From positions 1 to 19,215 of the forward strand of contig JAKOGH010000923.1 in the NCBI GenBank assembly GCA_024811115.1: DNA of 19,215 bases. The letters run 5' to 3'. Positions 1 to 10,616 of the stretch are shown here, in pieces; within the stretch, counting starts at the first letter, position 1, and each line of letters opens with the position of its first letter. Source of the DNA: Terana coerulea. Lineage: Eukaryota; Basidiomycota; Agaricomycetes; Polyporales; Phanerochaetaceae. The position numbers and the translations under genes are program-made. The notes under the pieces are model-generated. The model was not told the DNA's origin, ran no database searches, and saw nothing but the letters and a program-made list of their open reading frames with translations.

Positions 1-971
1 GTCAGGCATGGCATGTGACAATCTGAGCACTTTCGCAGGACAGTACCATCAATACACCGCCCTTCGCTGCGATCGTAGGCGGCAGCTTCGTCGAAAATTC
101 GCCTGCGTTGCTACATCAACATTCATGGTTAGCTTGCCACCTTTTGATCATGGACTAAGGTTAAACACACTACATTGGAAGCTCTCCAAGACCGGCCGGT
201 AGTGGGTATGTTTTTCCATCGTCTGAAACTGTCAGTACATCTGATGACAAAAGTCATCACCAATACTACATACCGGGAACTCTCAGTGTTCTGATCATTG
301 AATGAAAGAATAAATATTTAGTGGACGAGGCCGAAGAGATATAACGACTGACCTGTGGAAGCTTATGTTCACTCCGCCCACGTTTACTGTCTTGCCACTT
401 GGGTCCAGCGTGGCGGTACTGACATCGGCGTTCGACTTCTCTGCATTCTCGTGGCCATCTTGACAAGGGAGGTTGGTAGCCTCAAGGAAAGTTTGGGTAT
501 AATACTTGGCAGGTATTTCGTTGCTAGAGACATATTATCACAACGAAAGTACTGCGCATTGTTACAGGAAAAGCGACTACGTACGCACTGATAGTACCCG
601 TCATGCTCTTCGGGTCGAAGGAGGACGGCCCGTCTGTGACCTTGACTACGACAGATGTATCCGTAAGAAAGAATTGGGGGGTGGGAAGACCTATGCGAAC
701 AGCGGCAATCAGTACCAGTTGTGTCCGTTCATGTTGCAAGTCGCCACCCGAACGTACCTTGAAATTTGTCAATGAGTTTCTGGCATAGATTGGAGTATGA
801 AATCGGGAGCTGCATGTTACGGAGCCGGACGGTTTCTTTCGAGACACCGCTTACGACGACATCTACTCCGTTTCGAATATTGGTATCAGACGTAGTCTCG
901 CCTTGTATCAGCATCTTCGTCGACTCCGAGAGACTTGATTCAGTGGAACGCTTGAAGGTTTTCTTGCGAGC
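1..971 (-). CDS. Tandem paralogue (copy A) of the ubiquitin-like/RING gene; 3' part outside the window, 5' part degraded
   Basis: The visible exons match copy B exon by exon: 758-971, 585-690, 353-523, a 17-base microexon at 274-290, 174-222 and 47-110. The 49- and 64-base exons correspond to the 51- and 64-base exons of copy B. Shared motifs are [58 protein letters not shown] and NAGEF. From 971 down to 47 the exons stay in frame if 524-584 is removed as an intron (gtacgt...ctctag); copy B has coding sequence there. The region matching copy B exon 2 (about 1070-1175) carries an insertion of about 11 bases, a stop, and gg in place of the gt donor, so the true start is unclear. ATG at 914 is the first usable in-frame start. 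The ubiquitin-like and RING parts would lie beyond position 1 and cannot be seen. Function unknown. Confidence 0.7.
274..290 (-). other. 17-base microexon of copy A
   Basis: The segment is flanked by gatcag on its 5' side and gtatgt on its 3' side (minus strand). It supplies TLRVP between FHR and DDGKTYP. Without it the flanking exons do not join in the family reading frame. The same 17-base exon occurs in copy B at 3642-3658. Confidence 0.75.
524..584 (-). other. Copy-specific intron of copy A
   Basis: This 61-base segment begins gtacgt and ends ctctag on the minus strand. Removing it joins GC to C and keeps the frame (ISA then NEIPAKYYTQTFL). Left in, it gives a TAG stop and a frame shift. 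Copy B has open coding sequence at the same place ([14 protein letters not shown], then VSSND), so this looks like exon sequence turned into an intron, or a frameshifted exon that happens to have splice-like ends. Confidence 0.55.
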
Positions 972-1506
972 CTGGTATGTTTGTGAGCCATGTACGCAGG
1001 ATAGTCAACTCGGAACACGCATACACACTCCCCTCGCTAGATGCTACAGGTGCAGAAGAAAGAAAGGGTGCCCAGCATGTGAATCGTTCACAGTTTATAT
1101 GCTGTCGTTAGGTGAGGGACGTCATGGATGAGGCATAGGTGTGACTGTCACCCAATCTCGCTTTTAGGAGTGGCATAGCTGAAAATCGCATCGTTCTCCA
1201 ATTTGGATGTGGCTTTAGCTTTACTTGCAAGTCTGCGGAGAGCACAGAGGGACGGATCGTTTTTGTGACCAAAGCTGTCACTTGACACTTCCTTTGGCAG
1301 ATCTTCGATAACTTACGATGGACAGGTGTGACGCCTGAAGGCCTAACAGGCAGTTTGCCCTCGACTCGGGTGGGACTCGGATGTCACTGCATAACTAACG
1401 GGATCGCGGGTAAGTGACGGATATGCACAACATCACTTTGAGTACTAACTCACGCTGATATATATTATCCGGAGTGCGGTATGTAAATGCTTTACATTCT
1501 TCGAAG
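972..1506. other. Spacer between the two tandem copies, with decayed 5' exon of copy A
   Basis: Positions 1070-1200 still align with exon 2 of copy B and its acceptor (MPLLKARLGDSH beside [12 protein letters not shown]), but the frame is broken. The rest (about 1200-1506) holds the putative promoter of copy A and the 3' flank of copy B. I see no further gene, clear TATA box or repeat. Confidence 0.45.
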
Positions 1507-4500
1507 TCAACAAAACAAGTCAGAGGAAGGCGGGCTTGCCGAGAGGGGAGAGACGGCATGCGAGGATACTCGGAACGACCCTACGATGCCCCTCTTCGCA
1601 CACCGAGAAAGAACAACGACACGGTCGCTACGCGTGCCGCTGACAGGGATCTCTCCGTCGACCTTCTCGTCCGCCAACATCGCTTCAGGAATCCTCTTTC
1701 TGCCCTGCACGGCCTTGCATTGGCCGGTTGGACACCCAGAGTTCTGCGATACTTTCTCCGCGCACGTCTCACAGACCGTGTGGCCACAAGGCTGGAGCCT
1801 CACAACGGCGGTGTTTGAGCACGCCACGCATTCGTACCGACCCGGGTTTTGGGAACGGCGATCTTGGATGAGCTCCTTCACCGACTTTACGGAGGCCAGA
1901 GGGTGCGACGGCCCCGACACGTTGTCCGCCGCGGCGACATGACCTTCGTACAGCTCGAACCACGGGATCTCGCATTCTTCATACGTATCAATAGAGATGG
2001 GAGTCGGCAGTGGGGGCTTCCCCGTGATCTCAGAGAGCATCGCGGGATCCAAGACTGTGATGTGCACTCGGGCACCCTTGGTAATATCGTATGCGCTAGG
2101 AGGCAGACGATCCTTGACTATCTTCTGCGAAATGCGGCCACCCGGAGCAATGCCTTGTACAGCGCAGCCGCCACCAGACAAACGTTGGATCAGGTGCAGC
2201 TTCGCATTCGCTCTGATATGGTAGTCTAAAAGGGAGCTCAGCACTTTCGCGACTTGAGCAGGCAACCTATGAAGTTTCACTAACCTAACAGTGTCCTCCC
2301 GAACTCCAGCTGCCGCCCAGCGAAAATGAGGCGTTGTTTGTCTGGCGAAATTCCAATTTGATCGTGTATCTTTGCTGCCAAGGAGTGAATTGTGTCGATG
2401 AGATTGGCGCAGAATGTCATGGTTTTCCCATCAAGCGTTTGAACGTGTACTCATAGACAGTGTCAGAATCGCTTGGAATAAATGGGACTGGTTGTTGGGC
2501 TTACTTGGGAATATGCTCTGGAGTGCACGAATGTACAAAACGCCCGAGGTTAACGGGAGCTCTCCAATCTTATTCTCCCCATGCTCGCTATCGCCAATGT
2601 ATTGAGGACCGCCGCTGAACGTTGGAATGTGAGAATACGATAAGTAAAGTATTCGCGTTGCGCAAGTAATTAGGTGCGTCCTCACCAATCCGGGCCATCA
2701 AAGTGAATTTCGTCTCCAACGTTCAACCCTTGAGCTGCAGGAGAACTGAACCCATCGAGGTGGGCACCGGAGGCTCTGAACTGGCGCGGCGTCTTGTAAC
2801 CCGGGAAGACGTCTATTTGGATACCACCGACGTCCTGCGTATGCGGTAATGAGCTGACGCCGTGGAGGCATTGCAAGGCGACATACCTCTTTCCCCGTTA
2901 GCTGACCTTCGACAGTGAGGCCTTCTCCAAGAGGCACGGCGACAAATTCTAAAACGGCAATAGTCTGAGTCAGGCATTTGTGAATTCCCCTTTGGTACAA
3001 AGGTACTCACGTCGAATGACACCCGGCTCCGTGCTGATCCCATCCTGTTTCAACACCCCCATGGATTGAGCCCCGATGATTCAGCAGCACAAACTATAAC
3101 TTACCAGCCATCTGCGGATCAAATATCGGCGTGGGTCGGGGGCGACAAGGCAGAAGACAGGGGACGTACACTTGGCCCAGACCATTCGTTCTGACCGCCA
3201 CATAATCCTGCCGACCATCCGATACCACGTCGCGCGGCAACCCCGTCAATGCGTTAATGCCTCCGATGGAGATCTTGACGGCAAACGCAGACGCTACACG
3301 CGAGTCGGCGCTGAAGTTCATCCACATGGCCTCGCACTGGTGCATACACTAAGCATAACAGGGGATACGTTAGGGACAATGGTCCGGACGGAGCAATTGC
3401 AAACATACCATCAATACGCCGCCGTTTTCTGCGATTGCAGGAGGCAAGCTGGCTGCGAAGTCGCCGGCGTTGCTGCATCGCCATTAAGAATTAAGTTCCG
3501 AGCGCTTGTAATCAAACGTTGCAGATCGAACTTACTGTAGAGGAACCTCCCAAGACTAGCCGGCAGCGGGTATGTTTTTCCATCATCTGGTAGCTATGAG
3601 TACATTTCCTTAGTGTAGAGATCATCGCTTGTGCTGCTCACCTGGAACTCTGAGCGTTCTAGGTTTGGTAGGGAGAAGTCAGTACTTGCGGAGTAAGGCG
3701 GACGAAATGACTGACCTGTGGAAGCTGACACCCACTCCACCTACGTTCACAGTCTTACCTTTCGGGTCCAGTGTGGCGGTGCAGACGTCGTTTGGCAAAC
3801 GGGCTTCCTCATTCTCAGGAAGGGTTTGACGCTGGCTGCGACCAGTAGCTTCAAGGAAAGTCTCTGTGTAATACTTGGCAAGCATATCATTGCTAGAAAC
3901 GGCCAACGTGTTAGTACCATACGTCGCCGTAGCAGGAGTGGCCGCATACACATTGATAACGCCCCTCATGCTCCGTGGGTCGAAGAAAGACGGCCCTTCC
4001 GTGACTTTGATCACAACGTCCGGGTCCGTAAGAAAGCACTTAGGAGCGGGGAGACCTGTGAATGGGATAACCATAAACACGTCCGCAGTTTGCATATCAC
4101 AAGTCGTCTGCCAGCGCACCTTGATCTTTGAGTCTTTCGCATAGGCCAGCGTACGAAATCGGGAGCCGCATGTTTTGAATCCGAACATACTCGTTGGTCG
4201 CATCGTTCAACAACGAGACATCTACGACAACTTCTACTTCATTCGGAGCAGTCGCGTCATTCGTAGAGTTGTTCAGCAACGGCATCAAGGTCAACGCGAT
4301 ATCTTTCTGCGGGTCCTGCATAGTTGTGAGCCAAGTCAGCGCGTAAATTATCTCACAGCATGCATGCGTACTCACCTCAACGTATGCTATGAGGGAGTGA
4401 GGCACGAAGCTCGTCGGCGGGTTCAAACCGCGCATTAATATTGCCATCAGGTGAAAGACGTCACAGATGTGACTGTCACTCAGCCTCACTTTAAGGAGTG

Positions 4501-4728
4501 GCACAACCTGAAATCAGACCGTTCTCAAGATGATTAATGCTCGTAAATGTGAGAAAGATAGCGAGGAAAGAAGTGAAGCGTGTCTGCAGATAGATTCCCG
4601 TGAGTTTGAACAGGAAATTGGGCGGCACGGAATGCAACGCTCCGTCTGTGCCACTCGACCTGAATGGCATGCCTGTCGTCTTTCGGACGACCTGCAACGG
4701 CGAGTTGACAACGCTGTCGCCTTTTCAT
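1507..4728 (-). CDS. Multi-exon fungal protein with ubiquitin-like domain and C-terminal RING finger (copy B)
   Basis: About 764 residues. Exons in coding order: 4660-4728 (tentative), 4376-4507, 4120-4315, 3716-4055, 3642-3658, 3536-3586, 3409-3472, 3170-3348, 3105-3111, 3011-3044, 2887-2948, 2686-2834, 2505-2614, 2285-2449, 1507-2225. All phases agree except at the 51-base exon, which needs one more base. The central part carries motifs I associate with a conserved fungal protein family of unknown function: [40 protein letters not shown]. Next comes a ubiquitin-like fold ([36 protein letters not shown] ending LSGGG). Near residues 657-695 is a C3HC4 RING: CVAC, PCGH, CETC, C-x4-C. By its domains it is probably a RING E3 ligase or ubiquitin-pathway regulator; the substrate is unknown. 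The start at 4728 rests on phase match and a 152-base first intron. Confidence 0.8.
1717..1833 (-). other. RING finger (C3HC4) coding segment of copy B
   Basis: All eight zinc ligands are visible in one uninterrupted exon: C-V-A-C, then P-C-G-H, then C-E-T-C, then C-P-T-G-Q-C. The last pair is spaced by four residues rather than the usual two, as in some RING-HC variants. RING fingers usually recruit ubiquitin E2 enzymes; activity is inferred. Confidence 0.8.
2180..2449 (-). other. Ubiquitin-like domain of copy B
   Basis: Encoded across the 2226-2284 intron. Ubiquitin landmarks are present: VQTLDGKTM (ubiquitin VKTLTGKTI), [21 protein letters not shown] (ubiquitin [20 protein letters not shown]) and [12 protein letters not shown] (ubiquitin DYNIQKESTLHL). 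The C-terminus reads RLSGGG rather than RLRGG and runs on into more protein. It is therefore an internal fold, not a processed modifier unless a hydrolase cuts it. Confidence 0.85.
3105..3111 (-). other. 7-base microexon of copy B
   Basis: On the minus strand atccgcag, ATGGCTG, gtaagtta. The upstream exon ends CAAGT before gtacgt at 3169, and the downstream exon starts GATGGG after gaaacag at 3045-3046. Splicing gives Q-V-W-L-D-G-I, rebuilding the family's Q-x-W-L-D-G-I motif in frame. The flanking introns are 58 and 60 bases, normal for this gene. Skipping the exon would lose W-L and shift the frame. Confidence 0.75.
3642..3658 (-). other. 17-base microexon of copy B
   Basis: On the minus strand aaacctag, AACGCTCAGAGTTCCAG, gtgagc. 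Phase 1 at both ends; it encodes the TLRVP of [15 protein letters not shown]. Length and position are conserved in copy A (274-290), so the exon predates the duplication. Confidence 0.8.
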
Positions 4729-5110
4729 CTCTAATACACCTCGTGCTATACGTTGCAGGGCAGTCAGATGTGTTGTTTGTATAGTTTAGCAGGACGTACA
4801 AAGACAGCATGCAATTCTACTTGTATATCGTCCGTGCAAGGTATCTAGACCTGCGGTGGATCAGCAACGACGTTTGCAGAGCTCCCAGATCCGTCAGAAT
4901 GACGCAGCGAGCACGCGACGCCGGATAGAGAGTATATGAAAACAAAAACAAGGATAATGTCCCAAGAAAGGTCGCCTTGTACCGCTTGTGCACGCGGTCA
5001 GCAGACGGCGGCTTGACAACAAACATCAAATAGATAGAACAAGTCGAGCTGAACCTAGCAGCGAACGGATGATATCGATACATGTGATTTGAGTACGACA
5101 GGCGGGGATG
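4729..5110. other. Intergenic stretch upstream of copy B
   Basis: Lies between the stop of the bHLH gene (5111) and the proposed start of copy B (4728), both on the minus strand. It should hold the bHLH 3' end and the copy B promoter. I see no gene, repeat or clear core promoter motif. Confidence 0.4.
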
Positions 5111-7207
5111 TCATGAGGACGATTCCGTTGCAGGTGGCGGGTTGCTAGTGCCGTTTGGCGGCGGGGCGGGGGTATACAGGTTCTGTGACGAGCCGGGGCG
5201 TGAGATAGGGGCGGGCGGTTGGTTTCCATGAGGCGGCGGGGCATGCTGCGGGTGGGATGACGGGGGCGCCCCAGGGCCTGGGGGCCTGGGGGACCAGGCG
5301 GGAACTGGGGGACACCAACGGGCGGGCCGTGTGTACACGACGGAGCCAGGGCCGAAGGGCGGCGGTATGCCCTGCCGGTAGCCGTCCAGCTCATGGCGCA
5401 GCATGTCGATCTCCCGGCTCATGTCCTGGTGACTCTGCTTCAGGTTCGCGACAAAGTCAATCGCTGGGCGGGGATCGCGACGCGTCAGTGACTAGACGCG
5501 AAAGCGCGGCGTAGCGAGCGCACCTTTGCTCAGGATCTCCCACTTGCTCGCCTTCATCCCCCTATCGGCAGGCAGCTGGTCCCGCAACTCGTCAAACAGA
5601 TCCTTCATTTCCTTCCGCCTCTTCCTCTCCGCCAACTTGTGCGACACCCTCAGCTCTGGCGAGCGCGAATACGGCGTGGAGCCAAGGTCCTTTGAGAGCG
5701 GAAGCGACGACGACGACGACGGGGGATATCTTCTGTCGTCGAGGTGGATGGCCCTGGCGACTGCTCGCCGCTCGTTCCTGGCGCTGCGCCCGTCCGCGCA
5801 CGCGACGAAGGGGCGTGAGCGTGATCTGAGGGCCCGTGCTGGGCCAGACGCGGGGGACGCAGGGACATTTTCTGGGGCAATGGCGGGCACGGACATTCTG
5901 CGGTCCTGCGGAAACGTGCCGGGGGGCAGCATGACGAGGCTGGGGTCGTACGGGCCTTGCGCGTTGGCCGACATCGCGGGGTCGCTGGGTGCGGGCGGGG
6001 GTGGTTGGGCGTGCTGGGCGGGGTCGGCGGGCGGATTGCCAGTTGGCCACGCGAAAGTGGCGATGCCGGGCGGAGGACGGCCATGTGGCGAGTCGCCGGA
6101 GAATGCCGAGGACGGCGGCGTGCTCGTGTAGCCGCCTGCAGTCAGCGGCGTGTTGGCGAAAACTGGCGTACCGGCTGAATCGCGTCTCTCGTTGTTCCAC
6201 CACGGCCCTCCTCCTGCGCTCCCCCCACCGCTCGGCGTGCTCCCGCGGGCGTCCACAGAATTGCGGCGGTCGTACAGGTTCAGCTGGGCGAGGCGGGAGG
6301 TGTCGAACGCAGAACTTCGTCGCTTTGGCGCAGGACCTCACTATCAACATTCATCACGCTGGGTACGCCAGGCCCTATCAATTGTGGATCTATGTCCGTC
6401 TGGCCAGGTGCGATTTCAGAGCTCATTTTGCGCTTCGTGCCTACGGGCGACATGCAGCAGGTAAGGGCACACTCGGAGTACGGACACGGCAAGACGCACC
6501 TGCAAGCGAAGGCCTTCTACTCTCGTAATCTCCTGTTGAAGCCGGCTTGGGAAGTATTTGCTGTTCCACCGTTCGTGCGTCGATGTCCATCTGTGTGCTA
6601 TCGTCGGCGTCGCTGGACCCTTATGAAATGAATGCAACCTATATCTCAGCAGTTGTACATCCTCGCGACATAGAGACGCAAATACCTTGACCCTGTAACA
6701 ATCCCCGTTCCTTTCCTCTGTCTGCAGATGGGCGGTCCAATGTCTCAGTCGACGGTGACCTCAGTAATCTGCGGAGATTAGGGCTAGTGCTCTCGGGTGG
6801 TGGCTGTGCACTTGATGCTTCACCAAACTTGTACGGTGGTGACGACTGTAGTTTCGCTGGAAACAGTGCCCGGCGTGAGTACTCGAGCGGGGGACGGAGA
6901 GAAGGAGACGACCGACCGAGAGTAGCAGACGGATCGAGGTGCCGCCCCAGGCCAGATTTCGCGTTGGCCGGCGGAGAGTGGTTGAGACTGGCGAGGCCGC
7001 TCGCCCCCGCGGCGTGCAGAGAGGGGTCCGTGATCGACCCGCGGCGCTGGTTCTGCAGGAACTCGAGGGGGCCAAGGGCGTGAGCGGCGAATGGCGTTGG
7101 TTGGTTGTGGAAGGTGCAGCGGTCTTATTTTGGGCAATGCGCTCGGGCCCGCCGAATGCCGATTCACCTGGCTTGGCGCCGCCGTGAGGGCCGTGTCCGA
7201 CGTTCAT
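5111..7207 (-). CDS. bHLH transcription factor, proline-rich, basidiomycete type
   Basis: Exons in coding order: 7168-7207, 6686-7123, 6500-6619, 5524-6440, 5111-5463, giving about 620 residues. Introns are 44, 66, 59 and 60 bases, all GT-AG. The basic region and helix 1 read [19 protein letters not shown]. The His-Glu-Arg spacing (H, E four on, R three to four further) is that of factors binding CACGTG E-boxes. Helix 2 ([16 protein letters not shown]) is restored only after splicing at 5464-5523 and runs into a leucine-zipper-like [11 protein letters not shown]. The N-terminal part has [18 protein letters not shown] and GPAPKRR, which I recall from related basidiomycete factors. Long Pro/Ser/Gly-rich tracts flank the bHLH. 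One base is missing near 6336-6340 (MNVDSE to GPAPKRR). Nuclear regulator; targets unknown. The ATG at 7207 is the first in frame with a fair start context. Confidence 0.8.
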
Positions 7208-7434
7208 CCCGCCGTGGTCGCCGGCGCGCGCAGCGAGCAATGCTGCTTGGGCAATAATATGGAAACTCGGTGAGCCTGCCCGCCTGTCATGCAACGAGGC
7301 AACGTGGTCTGCGGGCGGCAGTCCCTCCACGTGGTGGGCAGTGTACACGCCCAAGATGGTAGTACTAGTAGTTGAGTCGTGCCCACCATAATATTGGGAT
7401 GAGATGTAGAAAAGTACATGAGCGGATACGTATG

Positions 7435-10400
7435 CTACAGTGCGGAGAAGCTAGTAGAACGTAGTGTCTTCCTATCGTTGATGTCAAGAGTAAGCCACCC
7501 AGGGTTCTCCGTCTTCTGGCTGTTCCGTGTCCCCCGGCGACGCAGCCGACCATTTTCCAGCTGAGACAATTCGACCCGTTGCTCCTCCCTCGACTGCAGC
7601 CATGTACCGTATCCAGGGTGCGTACTCCAAATACAACGAAGAGGTGGTTGGCCGCCACGGTCTGAGGGTCCAAAGTATGGGTGCTACCTGACTGATGTAT
7701 GCAAGCTGTTCAGAGTCGACAGTGTCCACAGTAGAGGTCGGATTAGCGGCGTCTTCAAGGCTAGGAAGGTTGTTGAGAAGATCCGATACTAGCTCCTGGT
7801 CCTTTCGGTAGAAAACAGAGACGGGTAAATAGTCTGTGTCGACGTCAGAGTGTAACACCCTGTAGCCATCTTCGTCATCCAACGATGGAAGTGGCTCGTC
7901 TAAGAAGAAGCGCTATAACATTGTGATTTAATAAATTTCCTGGCCTAGAGTGCACGATACTCACATTGAGGACACACGAAGAGTCGCGGCTCAACCAGTT
8001 GTCACAGAAAGATAGTGCATCACGTTGCCTATCCAAGAGACGAAGCGTCTGTGCCGTCGCATGGTGGTCTTGAAGGTCCTCCGCATCTTCCGAGGCTTGC
8101 GCTCCAAGAAGCGAAGTATCCGGCGGTAGTGAGAGAGGACTCGAAGCGGCACGGGAAGACGGGAAGTCGACGCCGTCCTCAGCTACGGTGTCCGCATCGC
8201 CAGCCGGGATAGCAGGAGGATGCGTAGAAGTTGGTAAGTCGACCCACATCTGTAGATGTTGCATACACTGTCGCAGGTCGCCCGATCGCTCGTAAATAAT
8301 CTCAGCGACATCTTCTCTTCCGACCTGCATTCCCTCAGCCACGCACAACGCCTGCAAATAGGACGTGGCGATGGGTGATGCACAAGGCTGGAACTCTAGT
8401 GTGGTCTGCAAGGGTAGCTCGTCTCGCGGAATTAAAGAGACATCTAGGCGTAATTAGTTAAGGACAACCACTGACACGACATGGCAAAAGACAAACCGTT
8501 GCATGTCAGCACGACAGGTCGCCGACATTCCTTTATGATGCTGATTAATGCAGGCCAGAAGTTTGTGTCCGTCTTGTACAGAATATCCGCCTCCTCGATG
8601 AGTATGACCGACTGGTTGACCGTCGGCTCTGGCGAAGGTTCTGGGGAAAACTCGACAGGCCATGAGACTCCTTCTGCCACCGACTCATCGTCTCCGATGA
8701 TATCCAATTCATCGTCCGACGAGTCAAGCACCCTCCTCGTATTCCGCCGAGTTGGCGCACGCTGAGCAGCCTTTTGGAAGAACGCCACCTTCGCAGCCGC
8801 CTTCCTCGGCGAAGGCTGGACCTTCACAGGCACAGTATGATTCTTACCGACAGCGCCGACGAGCTTGTTCAGCTCGGCGCCGCCGCGCTCGCCGATCCCA
8901 GGGTACACCTCGAAGACCTCCCAGCCAAGCTCCTCGGCGCAGGCATACACAGCAGCGGTTTTGCCGCAGCCCGAGGGCCCGGCGAGTAGTATGGTGTTGC
9001 TGATTTGCCGCCCGAACCGAGCGGGTTTGTAGGTAAATGCAGCATGCTCGTCGTCGATAACACCTAGAAGAGGTGACGACACACGAGACGCGTCCGTGGA
9101 CGGCGCAGTCCCATTGATTTGCGCATCCACCTCCAGACAAAAACCAATGTCGTCCCAGTCGGACGACTGCGTGCCGTAGTTTTCCCCTTCAGAGTCTGTG
9201 AGGTCGTCTGGCGCAAAGAAGTCGTCTTCTCGTCTGTACGACGCCGCTTCTTGACGTGCCGGACGATGTCCGGCTTCTTGTTCTTGCCTGCCTTGCGTTT
9301 CTTTGGCCGATGGTTTTTGCCTTTGCCTGGCGGCATGGGTTCTGACGGCCGCATGATAGACCTCGCCTTGTGAGTCGCAATGCCTGCAGCCAATCCCGAA
9401 GATACAATGCGTGGGCTTCATTTCCGAGAACCTCGTCAGCTCGTCGGGGACGCCATTTGTCTGACCATTGGTCCTGCGAGGGGTGATATCACCCTCCGGT
9501 TTTGCAGTAGAGCCCTCTGCGGCTTGAAGGAGTCTGGATATGGATGGCAATGCGTGGTGAGCCTGAGGCATCGCGTCAACGTACTCTTGCATGTCCGCCC
9601 TCGTGATGGCCGGTGTTTTGCATGTGCTTGGGCTGTCTGCAGATGACGAGCGAAGATTCCGCCAAATGTCTTGCTGAGAGGGATTCTCAGGAGCTTCTCT
9701 AGCTTTCCCCGTGTCGCGGCGGTGGAAACGAGCTGGTACGCTCGGGAACGACTCCCTATCCGAGCTGAGGCTGTGTATCCCAGTTGGGAGTAGCGGCTGC
9801 GAGACTGCCCTCGGCCTTGATCGAGTTAAGTACCGTCGGAAGCTCCAGATGCTTTTGTCCGAGTGAGGTTGCTGAAGATGGAATAAACGGGTTTCGTGTG
9901 GCGTTTGGGTACAGGACGTTCCGGTGAAGTGGGTATGACGATAGGTGCATCCCGACTACTTCCCTCCATGACATGCTGTCTTGGAAGATCTAAGATAGTG
10001 ATGCTGGGCGAGCGAGTTTGTTCAGAAGACACAGAGAGCTCAGACCCTTGAGGAACGGATGTAGACTCAGTTAACTCGTTGAATTCCTCGGGAACCCGTC
10101 CGTTACATTCGGTTGGATTTCATGGAAGACGGAGGTTTCCGGTTTCCGCATTGCAAATATAGGGAATAGCTTCTTCGGTGGTGGCGGAGGGACTACAACA
10201 GCAGCAGCCATGCCTGTGGATCGCAGATGTAACTGAATTCAGATGGCAGCTATGATATGCCTGCGTTACTCACCTGTATCTCCACCTAACGTCACTGTGC
10301 TATGTTCTGAAATAGGCCCTGTTCCTTCGGTGTCCGCAGATGACGACGGCAAAGTCGCCATAGGTTCCAGTTCGCTGTCGGACAGCTCAATCACTTCCTC

Positions 10401-10616
10401 GCGCGGTTCCCTCCAGCTCTGGAACCTCGGACTTCGATGCTTTCGACCCGCCTCCAAACATGTCTCTCAATGGTCCTCTGTTTGACCAAGCTCGCCGCCT
10501 GTGCCATCGTAGAAATTCAGGATTTTAGTCAGCCATCCGTGGAATCCGCAGACACTGACCGCAGCGCCCTTCGGCTTACGACTTTTCCCCTTCTTCGCCT
10601 TCGTTTCGTCGGCCAT
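7435..10616 (-). CDS. elg1: Elg1/ATAD5-like AAA+ protein (PCNA-unloading RFC-like complex large subunit)
   Basis: Exons: 10560-10616, 10274-10498, 8497-10213, 7965-8422, 7435-7912. Start MADETKAKKGKSRKPKG has A at -3 and G at +4. Family marks: EEVIELSDSELEP near the N-terminus, DKWRPRRADEVLGNE and ALYLRDWLQALRL before the AAA+ domain. Walker A is GPSGCGKT (8957-8980). Walker B is VILIEEAD (about 8583-8614), after an acidic/basic insert rich in Ser, Asp and Glu. WIRYM follows near the C-terminus. In yeast and animals Elg1/ATAD5 joins Rfc2-5 to remove PCNA from DNA after replication. The frame must change by one base about nine times (near 10471, 10405, 10108, 9830, 9772, 9483, 9365, 9222, 7597), often at G or C runs. 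Either consensus errors or a pseudogene; I favour errors. Confidence 0.8.

Noticed and set aside
4056..4119. Apparent frameshift in the N-terminal part of copy B (LCERLKD to GLPAPKCF)
   Set aside because: Explained by a 64-base GT-AG intron (4056-4119); copy A has a matching 67-base intron at 691-757.
5526..6131. Long plus-strand open frame of about 200 codons opposite the bHLH gene
   Set aside because: It is the complement of a GC- and Ser/Pro-rich exon; the minus strand carries a clear bHLH motif that is completed by splicing.
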